NCBI RefSeq assembly: GCF_023821985.2
Contig: NZ_CP098805.1
Location: 1,674,001 to 1,738,000, forward strand
Direction: 5' to 3'
Length of the DNA: 64,000 bases
Source of the DNA: Dyadobacter chenhuakuii
GTDB lineage: Bacteria > Bacteroidota > Bacteroidia > Cytophagales > Spirosomataceae
Each line of letters begins with the position of its first letter. Position 1 is the first letter of the stretch. Positions 45,501 through 52,784 of this stretch are shown piece by piece. The position numbers and the translations under genes were made by a program. The notes below the pieces were generated by a model. The model had not been told where the DNA came from. It worked only from the letters and a program-made list of their open reading frames with translations, and searched no databases.

Positions 45501-45712
45501 GTTGTAGTTCCTTTTGCGGTGCCTTGCAAAACAATGCTCGCGCCAGGGATCGCGCTGTTTTTTTCATCCCTGATTTCACCGGAAATGTTGGTTTCCTGCG
45601 CCAGCGCCATGTGCCCCGCCAGCAGTGTGACAGCGAATGCCAGGCAGCATTGCAAGAGGTATTTCTGGAAGCTTCGCAATACTTCCCGTTTTAATAAAAG
45701 TTGATTTTCCAT
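42581..45712 (-). CDS. susC: SusC/RagA TonB-linked outer membrane transporter
   Basis: 1043 residues from the ATG at 45712 (MENQLLLKREVL; a longer start at 45739 is unlikely). After a signal region ending ALAQ come a carboxypeptidase-D-like domain (GEIRDEKNSAIPGASIVLQG), the SusC signature EVVVVGYGTQRKQTLTGAIS, a plug domain (GKVAGVQIRQNSGEPG; GEPLYVVDGVARDGG), and a 22-strand barrel ending SYNFGINVTF. It imports the substrate held by SusD using TonB energy. First gene of the locus; the region upstream (45713-45981) is the divergent promoter region. Confidence 0.95.
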   Translation of the reverse strand: MENQLLLKREVLRSFQKYLLQCCLAFAVTLLAGHMALAQETNISGEIRDEKNSAIPGASIVLQGTAKGTTTDADGRFSLSVPRSGSVLIVSFLGYKRQEIVVGSQTNFQIRLEPSTDDLQEVVVVGYGTQRKQTLTGAISNIVSEDIKTTTHTSLAQSLQGKVAGVQIRQNSGEPGSFSTSINIRGFGEPLYVVDGVARDGGYEFQKINPDDIESISVLKDASAAIFGIRAGNGVVIVTTKKGSKGKPKFSYNAVYGRQSPTDVPQMTSALQWAEMRNDAARNLGETPVYTADEIEKFRKGAPGYEGTDWYKTVLNKSASQQQHFLSASGGEGAVSYFTSFGFQNENGLLKSKDMGYKKYTFRANVGIDLTQNLKADLILSGLFDKRDQPGDNFFNIYKGTRIALATERPYANDNPKYPSLLSGGYNPVALADGDLTGYNEEANKFFQSTFALTYSVPFVPGLKLKGLVAYDSNNYRNKSVSKSYNLYTYDAATDKYTAHLQRNPSRIGNNFSDNNRVTFQGQLFYNTVIAKNHNLGATLVYEQQESKNRWAGLGREYAFYTNDQIDQAGLNNQTTSGSESEYASQSFVGRLNYDFKEKYLLEVAARYDGSYRYHPDRRWGLFPVVSAGWRVSEEQFMDKIPLISNLKLRGSYGLVGADAGAPFQYVPGFSLTGGGGYEFTNGNYTTGAASPAIVNEQLTWFKSKIKDVGIDIGLWDNRIDLTFDVYQRDRKGLLARRNVSLPNTFGGTLPDENLNSDRVQGIEFSAAYNGQIRDFKYGISGNFNFARTMNRYVERGDFLNSMDKWKTGTTNRWNDVVWAYQLEGQFQNKDEVIYAPIQNGDLGNTRELPGDFKYKDVDGNGMIDGNDALPLFFGGDPKMYYGVTLNASWKGFDFTALFQGSGKYSVRFREVYAEVFAFRGNTPEYFYDRWHLDGDNEWIPGKWPASRFNYNVGAMYAESSAWRKDASYLRFKSAQLGYTFNLAWLKKIGIDDVRIYGNAHNIFTWADPFVKPFDPEKIEGLFGAGLTYPVTRSYNFGINVTF

Positions 45713-45930
45713 AAAGTCATTTAAAGTCGGTGACAGCAATTCAAGTGTAGCAGGTTGGCCAAACCATGGGTCAAAGTAAAGCGAGGCTTATTAAGAAATG
45801 ATTAATAAAACATTAACCAAACCTTACCTGGCAACTTTTTTATCTAATTATTAAATAAAATAATCCAATAATGCAGACTGCCGGGAATTTACCGTTCAGA
45901 AACTCGGTTGCAACTTCTCGGCGCTTTCTA

Positions 45931-45961
45931 TTTCCAGTTATGCTCATAGCATATAGCTTTG
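45931..45961 (+). promoter_or_regulatory. Promoter of the nitrilase-family gene
   Basis: TTTC (45931-45934), a 3-of-4 match to the -33 TTTG, then exactly 19 bases, then TAGCTTTG (45954-45961), a full match to the -7 consensus TAnnTTTG. The gene starts 20 bases further on, which supports the start at 45982. Confidence 0.6.
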
Positions 45962-45981
45962 TACAAAAAGATCTTATTTGT

Positions 45982-46926
45982 ATGCAGAACCTAAAAATTG
46001 CTACGGCCCAGTTTGAAAACAAAAGCGGTGACAAGGCCTACAATCTGCTCGCTATCGACAGGCTGGCGGAGAAAGCAGCAGCCGACGGCGCGCAGGTTAT
46101 CGCTTTTCACGAATGTTCCGTGACTGGCTACACATTCGCCAGAAAGCTCGATCGCGAGCAACTCACCGAACTTGCCGAGCCCATTCCCGACGGGCCCAGC
46201 ATAACGAAACTCGTAGACATTGCTGCCAGACATAACATTGCCGTACTGGCCGGACTTTTTGAGAAAGACGAAGCGGGAAATCTTTTCAAGGCATACGTTT
46301 GCGTGGACAAAACAGGTTTGATCGCCAAATTCAGAAAACTGCATCCGTTCATCAACAGCAACCTCACGCCGGGCAGCGAATACGTTGTGTTCGATTTGTA
46401 TGGCTGGAAATGCGGGATACTAATCTGCTACGATAATAACATTGTCGAAAATGTGCGTGCTACTGCATTGCTTGGCGCGGACATTATCTTCATGCCGCAC
46501 GTGACCATGATGACACCCTCCACCCGCCCCGGCGCTGGCTTTGCCGATCCGGCTTTATGGGAAAAAAGGCATGAAGATCCGACCGCGCTCCGGCTGGAAT
46601 TTGACGGCTTGAAAGGGCGTGCCTGGCTTATGAAATGGCTGCCGGCAAGAGCTTATGACAATGGGATTTATGCCATATTCTCAAATCCGATCGGGATGGA
46701 CGACGATCAGCTCAAAAACGGCTGCTCTATGATCCTCGACCCATTTGGCGACATTATAGCAGAATGCAGAACACTTGGCGATGACATCGCGATCGCCACA
46801 TGCACACCGGAGAAACTGACCCAGGCGGGTGGTCACCGTTACAGAATGGCACGCCGGCCCGAACTTTACAGCGACGTCATCGGCGCAGATCATGCTTCCA
46901 GTCAAAAAGTAGTATGGCTAACGTAA
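45982..46926 (+). CDS. Carbon-nitrogen hydrolase (nitrilase superfamily)
   Basis: A 314-residue cytoplasmic amidase/carbamoylase-type enzyme. The catalytic triad is visible: Glu in FHECSVTGYT (about residue 43), Lys in KFRKLHPF (about 119), Cys in CGILICYDNN (about 155). The sequence FMPHVTMMTPSTRPGAGF is an unusual substrate-loop feature. The start at 45982 (MQNLKIATAQFEN) is where the family begins and follows a good promoter; an in-frame ATG at 45871 lies upstream of that promoter. Natural substrate unknown. Confidence 0.85.
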   Translation: MQNLKIATAQFENKSGDKAYNLLAIDRLAEKAAADGAQVIAFHECSVTGYTFARKLDREQLTELAEPIPDGPSITKLVDIAARHNIAVLAGLFEKDEAGNLFKAYVCVDKTGLIAKFRKLHPFINSNLTPGSEYVVFDLYGWKCGILICYDNNIVENVRATALLGADIIFMPHVTMMTPSTRPGAGFADPALWEKRHEDPTALRLEFDGLKGRAWLMKWLPARAYDNGIYAIFSNPIGMDDDQLKNGCSMILDPFGDIIAECRTLGDDIAIATCTPEKLTQAGGHRYRMARRPELYSDVIGADHASSQKVVWLT

Positions 46927-46930
46927 TTGC

Positions 46931-47362
46931 TTAGCAAGGGCTGTTATAGCAGTTGGTATTATAATTAAACATCCAGATGATGTCAAACTGATCCTGGACC
47001 ACACCGAAAAGCACCTCGGTGGGTTCAGGATTTAATGCGTAAATAACCTTTCCGTCAGCAGCAAGCTTCGAAAAGCAACGGATGATCTCCTGCTGATCAT
47101 CAAATAACAATGCGATAGAAATATCATTATCAGCAACAAACACGTGCCCACCCATGAAATCAGTGGCCATGATAGTAAACTCCACAGTCGTAAGCATTGC
47201 ATGCATAACCTGATGCTGCATGTCATCCGGAAACTCTATGGCATAAGGCGTGTCGCCGATCGTTTCGAGCGTGAGTTTCCCGCCAAAGCAATCCTTATAA
47301 AAGTGCATTGCTTCCTTGCAATTACCATTGAATGTCAGATAGGGAGAGATACGCGTCGCCAT
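46931..47362 (-). CDS. VOC family protein (PhnB/glyoxalase-like)
   Basis: A 143-residue vicinal-oxygen-chelate fold protein: ISPYLTFNGNCKEAMHFYKD followed by CFGGKLTLETIGDTP, then the second half VEFTIMATDFMGG... ending VVQDQFDIIWMFNYN. PhnB-like members (SnoaL-like partners aside) often lack a known reaction. The ATG at 47362 (MATRIS) is used; the codon at 47368 is TTG. Its last codons face the nitrilase gene with only 4 bases between them. Confidence 0.82.
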   Translation of the reverse strand: MATRISPYLTFNGNCKEAMHFYKDCFGGKLTLETIGDTPYAIEFPDDMQHQVMHAMLTTVEFTIMATDFMGGHVFVADNDISIALLFDDQQEIIRCFSKLAADGKVIYALNPEPTEVLFGVVQDQFDIIWMFNYNTNCYNSPC

Positions 47363-47491
47363 TTTCAAACCAGTCGGTGCCTAAACAAAAATACCGCCCA
47401 GCCGCCACAAGCAACAGGGATTATACGACAAATCGCAGGGTGTTTTGCGACAATTCTGGTTTAATATATAATGGCGGGAGACCCTTACAGT

Positions 47492-47932
47492 TCAGCTGAT
47501 ATCCAACAGCTCATAGAGATCATTCGTGTTAACTACACGATCGAACCCGAGGCTTTTTAAGTGGTTAGTGAGTTTTTTATCACCTGTCCATAGCATTCCG
47601 TTTTTCTGTAAACTGAGCGCCACAAAAGCCAAGTCGTTTGAGTCAACACCGGCAGTCAACCTATCCGCTTCCTCAAAATGTTCAGTTGCTATCATTTTCT
47701 CATTCAGGAAATCAACCTGCTTCATAATCGTATACAGCAACGTGCTCACCGCTTCTATCGGCTGCCTGGAGAGCTGAACAATTTTGGCCTGATGCTTGAA
47801 CAACTCTGCCATTGCATAGTAACAACTTATCCGCTCTATGTTTGGCAGAGGGCTGAAAAGAATTTCGGAAATTCGGTTGTTTGGAGATATGCAGGCGCTA
47901 AATAAGATGTTTGTATCGATGACAACGATCAT
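47492..47932 (-). CDS. PIN-domain toxin (second TA module)
   Basis: 146 residues. VIDTNILFSACIS (Asp at 6) and the acidic cluster AGVDSNDLAFVALSL (about 96-110), then LWTGDKKLTNHLKSLG, match the PIN RNase fold. It overlaps the upstream antitoxin by 4 bases on the minus strand. The sequence differs clearly from the PIN protein at 18652-19101. Confidence 0.85.
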   Translation of the reverse strand: MIVVIDTNILFSACISPNNRISEILFSPLPNIERISCYYAMAELFKHQAKIVQLSRQPIEAVSTLLYTIMKQVDFLNEKMIATEHFEEADRLTAGVDSNDLAFVALSLQKNGMLWTGDKKLTNHLKSLGFDRVVNTNDLYELLDIS

Positions 47933-48132
47933 GGAAGAAAACGCGATTTGTTTTCAGACCACCAACTCTTATTAACCAATTCAGCCAAATCAGAAGCCTG
48001 TTCCTCTGAGCCTTGATTCTTGGCAACTATCTCGAGAATGTTAATGTAGTCAATTACCTTTTGGACTGCGCCCATATTGATGGAGTCGCTAGCCTCAATA
48101 ATAATATTTCGATCCTGACGTGTGATGACCAT
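47929..48132 (-). CDS. Antitoxin partner of the PIN toxin
   Basis: A 67-residue protein from the ATG at 48132 (MVITRQDRNIIIEASDSINM). It opens with a short strand then a helix (GAVQKVIDYINILEIVAKN) and ends with a Trp-rich tail (KSWWSENKSRFLP) that would bind the toxin. No named family recognised. An in-frame start at 48177 would lie upstream of the predicted -7 box and is rejected. It probably represses its own promoter. Confidence 0.72.
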   Translation of the reverse strand: MVITRQDRNIIIEASDSINMGAVQKVIDYINILEIVAKNQGSEEQASDLAELVNKSWWSENKSRFLP

Positions 48133-48134
48133 AG

Positions 48135-48178
48135 CTGTGCTTTTTTCAAATATAACACAGTTATGGTCAAGAGTCAAT
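48135..48178 (-). promoter_or_regulatory. Promoter and inverted repeat of the second TA module
   Basis: On the minus strand, ATTG (48175-48178) is followed after 20 bases by TATATTTG (48147-48154), a full -7 match. CTGTG (48135-48139) and CACAG (48156-48160) form an inverted repeat straddling the -7 box, a plausible autorepression site. Confidence 0.5.
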
Positions 48179-48190
48179 TGTGGTTGATGT

Positions 48191-48946
48191 TTACTTAATA
48201 GAATACCAATCCCTAAGCCTCACATCGATTTTCTTATCGCCGGCATTCACCAGCTTTTTGAAAGCTTCGGTGTCGCTTAGGCCGTTTTGGCCGCGGTAGT
48301 GGTAAGGATAAACGATTTTTGGTTTGAAATCCAGGACTGCGGAGGCAGCTTCGGGCACGTCCATGGTGTAGGGAAGGTTCATGCAAACGAATGCCAGATC
48401 AATGTTCTTCAACGCGCGCATTTCCGGGATTCCGGCTGTGTCACCGCTGATATAGACCGTTTTGTCACCAAATTTCAATACATAACCATTGCCGCGGCCT
48501 TTGGTATGTTTTGCATCCGCTGATTCGGGAAGGTTATACATCGGAATACCCATGATAGAGATATCCAGTTTGCTGATTGTCTGACCGTTATTAACTGCAA
48601 CGGCTTTGGCTTTCAGCTTGTCCGACATCATATCAATGACCGCTTTCGGTGCTACGATGATGGCTTTGCTCAGGTCCAGAGAATCCAATGTTTTGGGATC
48701 GAAATGGTCGCCGTGAATGTCTGAAATCAGGACAAGATCGGGTGCAGCAATGCCTTTGAATGTTTTCGTGCCGCCATATGGATCCACATAAATTGTCTTT
48801 CCGGCCCAGGTCAGCGACATGGTGGCGTGGTTGAGCGGCTGTATTTTCAGGGGGCCTTTGGACGTAGACAGATCATCGGCAGCAGGAAGTTGTGCCCATA
48901 GAGGAGCCGAAATCAGTAAAAATAAGAATGCAAATGTCGCTTTCAT
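48191..48946 (-). CDS. Secreted MBL-fold metal-dependent hydrolase (UlaG-like)
   Basis: 251 residues, signal peptide 1-18 (APLWAQ). Beta-lactamase-fold strands begin INHATMSLTW-like (LNHATMSLTWAGKTIYVDPY), and the metal motif reads SDIHGDHFD (about residues 76-84), i.e. HxxxDH without the first His of HxHxDH, which is Asp here. Later ligands are likely in KHTKGRGNGYVL and YISGDTAGIPEM. The fold and the N-terminal HATxxL motif resemble UlaG-type or N-acyl-phosphatidylethanolamine hydrolases. Substrate unknown. It is followed by nothing on the same strand before the TA promoter. Confidence 0.8.
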   Translation of the reverse strand: MKATFAFLFLLISAPLWAQLPAADDLSTSKGPLKIQPLNHATMSLTWAGKTIYVDPYGGTKTFKGIAAPDLVLISDIHGDHFDPKTLDSLDLSKAIIVAPKAVIDMMSDKLKAKAVAVNNGQTISKLDISIMGIPMYNLPESADAKHTKGRGNGYVLKFGDKTVYISGDTAGIPEMRALKNIDLAFVCMNLPYTMDVPEAASAVLDFKPKIVYPYHYRGQNGLSDTEAFKKLVNAGDKKIDVRLRDWYSIK

Positions 48947-49043
48947 TTTATATCAGTTTGTTTGTTCAAAGTTAACTTTTTGTAATTACTTCCCGACTTT
49001 TTATATTGTTTACATTAGTATCAAAAACATCTATTCCGAACAA

Positions 49044-49460
49044 ATGAAGACGCATACAACTAATTACTTCGATACATTTATCCAGGTTGCAGAAGACAGC
49101 CAGGCCAAAGCGAGCGAAGTGCCGCCAACAAAGGGGGGCGAAAAATCTGTCGCCACCATTCAGTTTGAAATCATCAGCACCCATCCCTATCAATACACAT
49201 CCGACGACGTGATCTTCCAGACTTACGCCGTTCGCCAGGGTCTGGACGAGGCGGAGCTTGAAGCAGAGCGCGAAAAATTCTTTTCCAAGGGCCAGCCCTG
49301 CCTAAGAGCCTCACCACTCACGAAGCGATACGGCTGGGGCGTCCACAGCAACGCCGAAGGAAAAGTTGCGTTATACGGCCTCGAATCAAAAGAATATAAC
49401 AAACTCTCCTCCGACGAAAAGCTAAAAACCGTAAAAGCCATGCGCTCGAAGCGAGCTTAG
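49044..49460 (+). CDS. DUF6157-like conserved protein
   Basis: 138 residues, cytoplasmic, no signal. MKTHTTNYFDTFIQVAEDS and EVPPTKGGEKSVATIQFEII, with a middle VIFQTYAVRQGLDEAELEAE and a late SPLTKRYGWGVHSNAEGKVALYG (split here), match the DUF6157 type of conserved proteins in Bacteroidota and other bacteria. No function known. The ATG at 49044 is used; in-frame upstream codons start inside unrelated sequence. Confidence 0.75.
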   Translation: MKTHTTNYFDTFIQVAEDSQAKASEVPPTKGGEKSVATIQFEIISTHPYQYTSDDVIFQTYAVRQGLDEAELEAEREKFFSKGQPCLRASPLTKRYGWGVHSNAEGKVALYGLESKEYNKLSSDEKLKTVKAMRSKRA

Positions 49461-49524
49461 GGATTTGGAATAAATGTTAGAAACTCAACACTTACCATCC
49501 CCACCCGCTTTCAGAGCAAGCCTC

Positions 49525-50331
49525 TCACTTGATTTCAGCTGCAATCACTTTTTTTTCGGCGCGGTTGATGCCGTAGATGATTTGCTTGCCCTTTACCCAA
49601 TGGTCCATGGCGATGCCTTGACCGTGCATTGGTGCGGGTAGCGTACGGACGTGTTCGAGCGTGAATCCAGATTTCGGGAGGCGCATGACGTAAAGGTCCT
49701 GCTCGTCGTGACCTGTGCAATAGAGCAATCCGTCTTCGCCCCAGGCGCCGCCTGAATTACTTTTCGGCGTAAAAAGAGCTATAATATGCTTGGGAAAAAC
49801 CCAGGATTCAAGCTGGCGCCATTCGGGATCGTATTTTACTACCGCCGTCCATCGGGTGTCCCTGCCTTCGCTGGCTTCTTTTCCGGAATAATGTGCAAAC
49901 CCGCACCACCAAAAGCCATCTCTCTGATTTATCCATGTCAAAGAGCCGTGCTGAGCGATGCCAAAGCTATGGTTACCAATGTGTTGCATTGACTTCACAT
50001 CGAAGATTTCAATGGAGCTTGCCATCGGAATTTCAGGGTAATTTGTGTTGGCGCAATACATTTTTCCTTTAATGACCACGCCGCTGTTTAAATGTTTGAT
50101 GCCTTCTTTTGAGCCGTCCCAAACAGCAACTTGCTTGCCGTCAGATTTGGTATGTTTGGTTATGGTGTTGTTGTTGATAACATAAAAATGATCTGCATCA
50201 ACGGCAACAGCCTGCTTTGCTTCAGTTACCTGAAACGACCGGATTTCAGTTACACTTTGGGAAAAACAAAATGAGGAAAAAAGACTGCTGACTGAAAGCC
50301 AGAGCCAAAACAGCGCGCTGCGTAGGATCAT
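49525..50331 (-). CDS. Exported beta-propeller protein, unknown role
   Basis: 268 residues from the ATG at 50331. Signal peptide to CFSQ (about 24), then blade-like repeats: AVAVDADHFYVINNNTITKH, GVVIKGKMYCANTNYPEIP, LLYCTGHDEQDLYVMRL and KGKQIIYGINRAEKKVIAAE. It is likely a short propeller in the periplasm, related in style to NHL or YncE-type proteins. No enzymatic motif seen. A longer start at 50367 lies inside the inverted repeat that precedes it. Confidence 0.65.
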   Translation of the reverse strand: MILRSALFWLWLSVSSLFSSFCFSQSVTEIRSFQVTEAKQAVAVDADHFYVINNNTITKHTKSDGKQVAVWDGSKEGIKHLNSGVVIKGKMYCANTNYPEIPMASSIEIFDVKSMQHIGNHSFGIAQHGSLTWINQRDGFWWCGFAHYSGKEASEGRDTRWTAVVKYDPEWRQLESWVFPKHIIALFTPKSNSGGAWGEDGLLYCTGHDEQDLYVMRLPKSGFTLEHVRTLPAPMHGQGIAMDHWVKGKQIIYGINRAEKKVIAAEIK

Positions 50332-50340
50332 AAGGTTAGG

Positions 50341-50373
50341 ATATATTTGACCAATAAAATTAGTCAAATATAT
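50341..50373. promoter_or_regulatory. Perfect 11-bp inverted repeat with -7 boxes on both strands
   Basis: ATATATTTGAC, 11 bases, GTCAAATATAT, ending 10 bases before the propeller start at 50331. Each arm carries TATATTTG, the -7 consensus, one per strand. The minus-strand copy (50365-50372) is correctly placed for that gene. Confidence 0.45.
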
Positions 50374-50412
50374 GTGCTGACAAATTACCTTATTATGATA
50401 TCTCCCGAATGC

Positions 50413-51693
50413 TTACTGCTGCACTTTCGCCAAAGCAGGTGCTTTGTATGTGTAGACGGTGTAAGGGAAAATGTAATGTGCAACCAGCTTGGAAATAAGG
50501 CTGGCCACTACAATAGGGACGAAAAGCATATAGTTATCAGCGATGGCACAAACCAGGAAAATCGCTGTGAAGGGTGCGTGAATGCTGCCGCTCAGTACTG
50601 CTGCCATGCCGATGACCATAAAATTGACAGCGATCAGATTAAGGCCGAAAAAATGGTTTAAGACCGTACAAACGATCAATCCAAGGAACGCGCCAATGAA
50701 TAAGCTGGGTGCGAAAACCCCGCCATCGCCCCCGGCGCCTAATGTTATGGAGGTTGCCAGCGGTTTCAAAAGCAAGATCAGCAACAATGGTAAAATGGTT
50801 GACATTGCAGTGTCCGGCGTGAGTTTCAACAGGTTATTGATCCCGGCGTAGCCTTCGCCATATAAGCTGGGAAAGAAGAAAACAAGCAACGAAATCAGCA
50901 ACGAACCAGCCAGGATTTTGGTGAGGTCATTGTTCAAAGAGCTGAAAAAACGTTTGAAAAAGAGGACACTTTTGGTCAGGTACACCGAATTAAATCCAGC
51001 GATAACCCCGAGCAATACAAAGTAAGGCAAGGCGTAGCCATTCCAAACGGAGACATTGAAATTGAATATCTGTTTGAAAAAGAAATAGCGGGTTAACAGG
51101 TAAGAAACCAGCACGGCCGTAATGACGCTGGCTGTATGCAGCTTGCTTTTTCTTTTGGTAAAAACCTCAAATGCAAACAAAAAACCCGCAATAGGCGCAT
51201 TGAACAATGCTGTAACGCCCGCAGCCAGGCCCGAACAAACGAGATCGGTCCTGTATTTTTTGAGATAACTCACTTTGCGACTCGATAATGCGCCTACCGA
51301 CGCCGTAGCAACGACTGTGGAAACTTCGATGCCAGTTGATCCGCCGAAAATGACTGTCAGGAATCCGTTAAAGTAATGGGAAGGGACCTTGTATGCGGGA
51401 AGCGTATTTCCATTTTTATTGATCGTGTCCAAAACCTCTTTGATGCCTTTATTGGCCTTATTCCTGAAAAGAAATCGCCTGAGCACATGGATCGTCGTGA
51501 TGCCGATCAGTGGCAAAACAAAAATGAGATAGGCGTTTTCATGGATCTTTTCAAGCAAATTCTCCTCGTAATGTTCCGTGATCACTTTAAGCGTATCTGC
51601 GATCAATGCGGATATTACACCTGTAAATGCGGCGGCAATTAACACTCCGACGACTCTCTGGCTTTTCTTTACGTGATAAGATTTCTGGTCCAT
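50413..51693 (-). CDS. CLC-type chloride channel/transporter, divergent filter
   Basis: A 426-residue inner-membrane protein with about 12 helices. The late CLC motif GGVFAPSLFIGAFLG (GxFxP, about residue 305) is intact, and GFLFAFEVFTKRK (about 178) matches the helix after the gate. But the GREGP gate region aligns with GGSTGIEVSTVV (about 115), putting Thr where the gating Glu is, and GSGIP aligns with a sequence lacking the Ser (NKANKGI). It thus belongs to an unusual CLC branch, maybe a channel rather than an H+ exchanger. No CBS domains. Confidence 0.85.
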   Translation of the reverse strand: MDQKSYHVKKSQRVVGVLIAAAFTGVISALIADTLKVITEHYEENLLEKIHENAYLIFVLPLIGITTIHVLRRFLFRNKANKGIKEVLDTINKNGNTLPAYKVPSHYFNGFLTVIFGGSTGIEVSTVVATASVGALSSRKVSYLKKYRTDLVCSGLAAGVTALFNAPIAGFLFAFEVFTKRKSKLHTASVITAVLVSYLLTRYFFFKQIFNFNVSVWNGYALPYFVLLGVIAGFNSVYLTKSVLFFKRFFSSLNNDLTKILAGSLLISLLVFFFPSLYGEGYAGINNLLKLTPDTAMSTILPLLLILLLKPLATSITLGAGGDGGVFAPSLFIGAFLGLIVCTVLNHFFGLNLIAVNFMVIGMAAVLSGSIHAPFTAIFLVCAIADNYMLFVPIVVASLISKLVAHYIFPYTVYTYKAPALAKVQQ

Positions 51694-51767
51694 GCTACAT
51701 TATACAAGCGCCCCATCTCGATTTTGGTTCCTGAAAATATGATGCATTTGCCTGAATGTTATAGCAA

Positions 51768-52598
51768 TCAATGTCTCGCAGAGGCGGTCTCCTGACGATA
51801 TCGTTCCTTTAAAAGATTCATCATGTATACATTAATGTCCCACTGGCTCGCCACGGGCGTTTGTGCGTATGGTAACGACGGCATGTAAGGTGAAGGGCCG
51901 AATTCGGTAGTGACGGTGAGCTGCGACTGCTTTGCGTGATGCGAAGCAACCACCTGGTCCCACCATTGCAAATGTGTTTCAAGCGTTTCTGCCCATTCGG
52001 GTGCGCGGGGGTCATTTACCTGCGGCCCTTCGGCGTGGCCTACCCTACTGTGAATGTGGTCTGTATGTGCTATTGCTAATGCGACCTCTTCCACCTGATC
52101 TTCCAGCAGCGACTCGTGCACGTTGCACCAGTGAGAAATGTCCAGCGTAATGCGCAGATCCGGGATTTGTGAAAGATATCCGTGCGTAACATGCGCGGCG
52201 TATAAACTTTTTCCACGATGCGTTTCATGGATAATGGGGATGCCGGATTCTGCTGCAAGCGAAGCAGCCAGATCAAAAAGCCGCTTGTTATGATCAAAAG
52301 AAAAGTAATCTTTTCCGGTCTGGCAGTTGATAAAGACCGGCTTGGCTGCGATCAGATTTCGAAGACACTTTTCATAACTAGCCGCATGCGCATCAATGTC
52401 CCGTTCAAATGACTGCCAATACTGACCAATCAGTTCGAGGCCATGCTTGGCCAGCGCTTCCAGGATTACGTCCGTTTCCTCCCGGTCAAAAGGCAGCGCC
52501 ATCTCAACGCCGTCGTAACCTGCTGATTTTACATGGCTGCAAAAAGCGTCAAAAGGCAGGGTGTTGCCCCATTGCGGCGCATAAAACTTGATTTTCAT
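51768..52598 (-). CDS. Sugar phosphate isomerase/epimerase-like TIM barrel (cytoplasmic)
   Basis: 276 residues from the ATG at 52598. Same superfamily as the proteins at 13185 and 53650 but distinct in sequence: MKIKFYAPQWGNTLPFDAFC start, YDGVEMALPFDREE, IPIIHETHRGKSLYAAHV (His/Glu metal positions), RITLDISHWCNVHESLL (Asp/His) and HIHSRVGHAEGPQV; late Glu in TVTTEFGPSPYM. Likely an isomerase or epimerase on a small polyol or sugar. Start at 52640 would add 14 residues without family support. Confidence 0.82.
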   Translation of the reverse strand: MKIKFYAPQWGNTLPFDAFCSHVKSAGYDGVEMALPFDREETDVILEALAKHGLELIGQYWQSFERDIDAHAASYEKCLRNLIAAKPVFINCQTGKDYFSFDHNKRLFDLAASLAAESGIPIIHETHRGKSLYAAHVTHGYLSQIPDLRITLDISHWCNVHESLLEDQVEEVALAIAHTDHIHSRVGHAEGPQVNDPRAPEWAETLETHLQWWDQVVASHHAKQSQLTVTTEFGPSPYMPSLPYAQTPVASQWDINVYMMNLLKERYRQETASARH

Positions 52599-52784
52599 CT
52601 CTTGTGTACTGTAAATGTTATTGAAAAAAGGCTTGCCCACGCCCTATTCTACCGGCTTAGGGCCGATAGCAGGCTATTTTTGATAAATCCAGGCTTATAA
52701 TGTCTCCTGGCAAACGGCCAGACTTCACTTTCACCAGGACTGATTTTTATATTCATATTTTAATCAAATCACTGATCGACTGCT

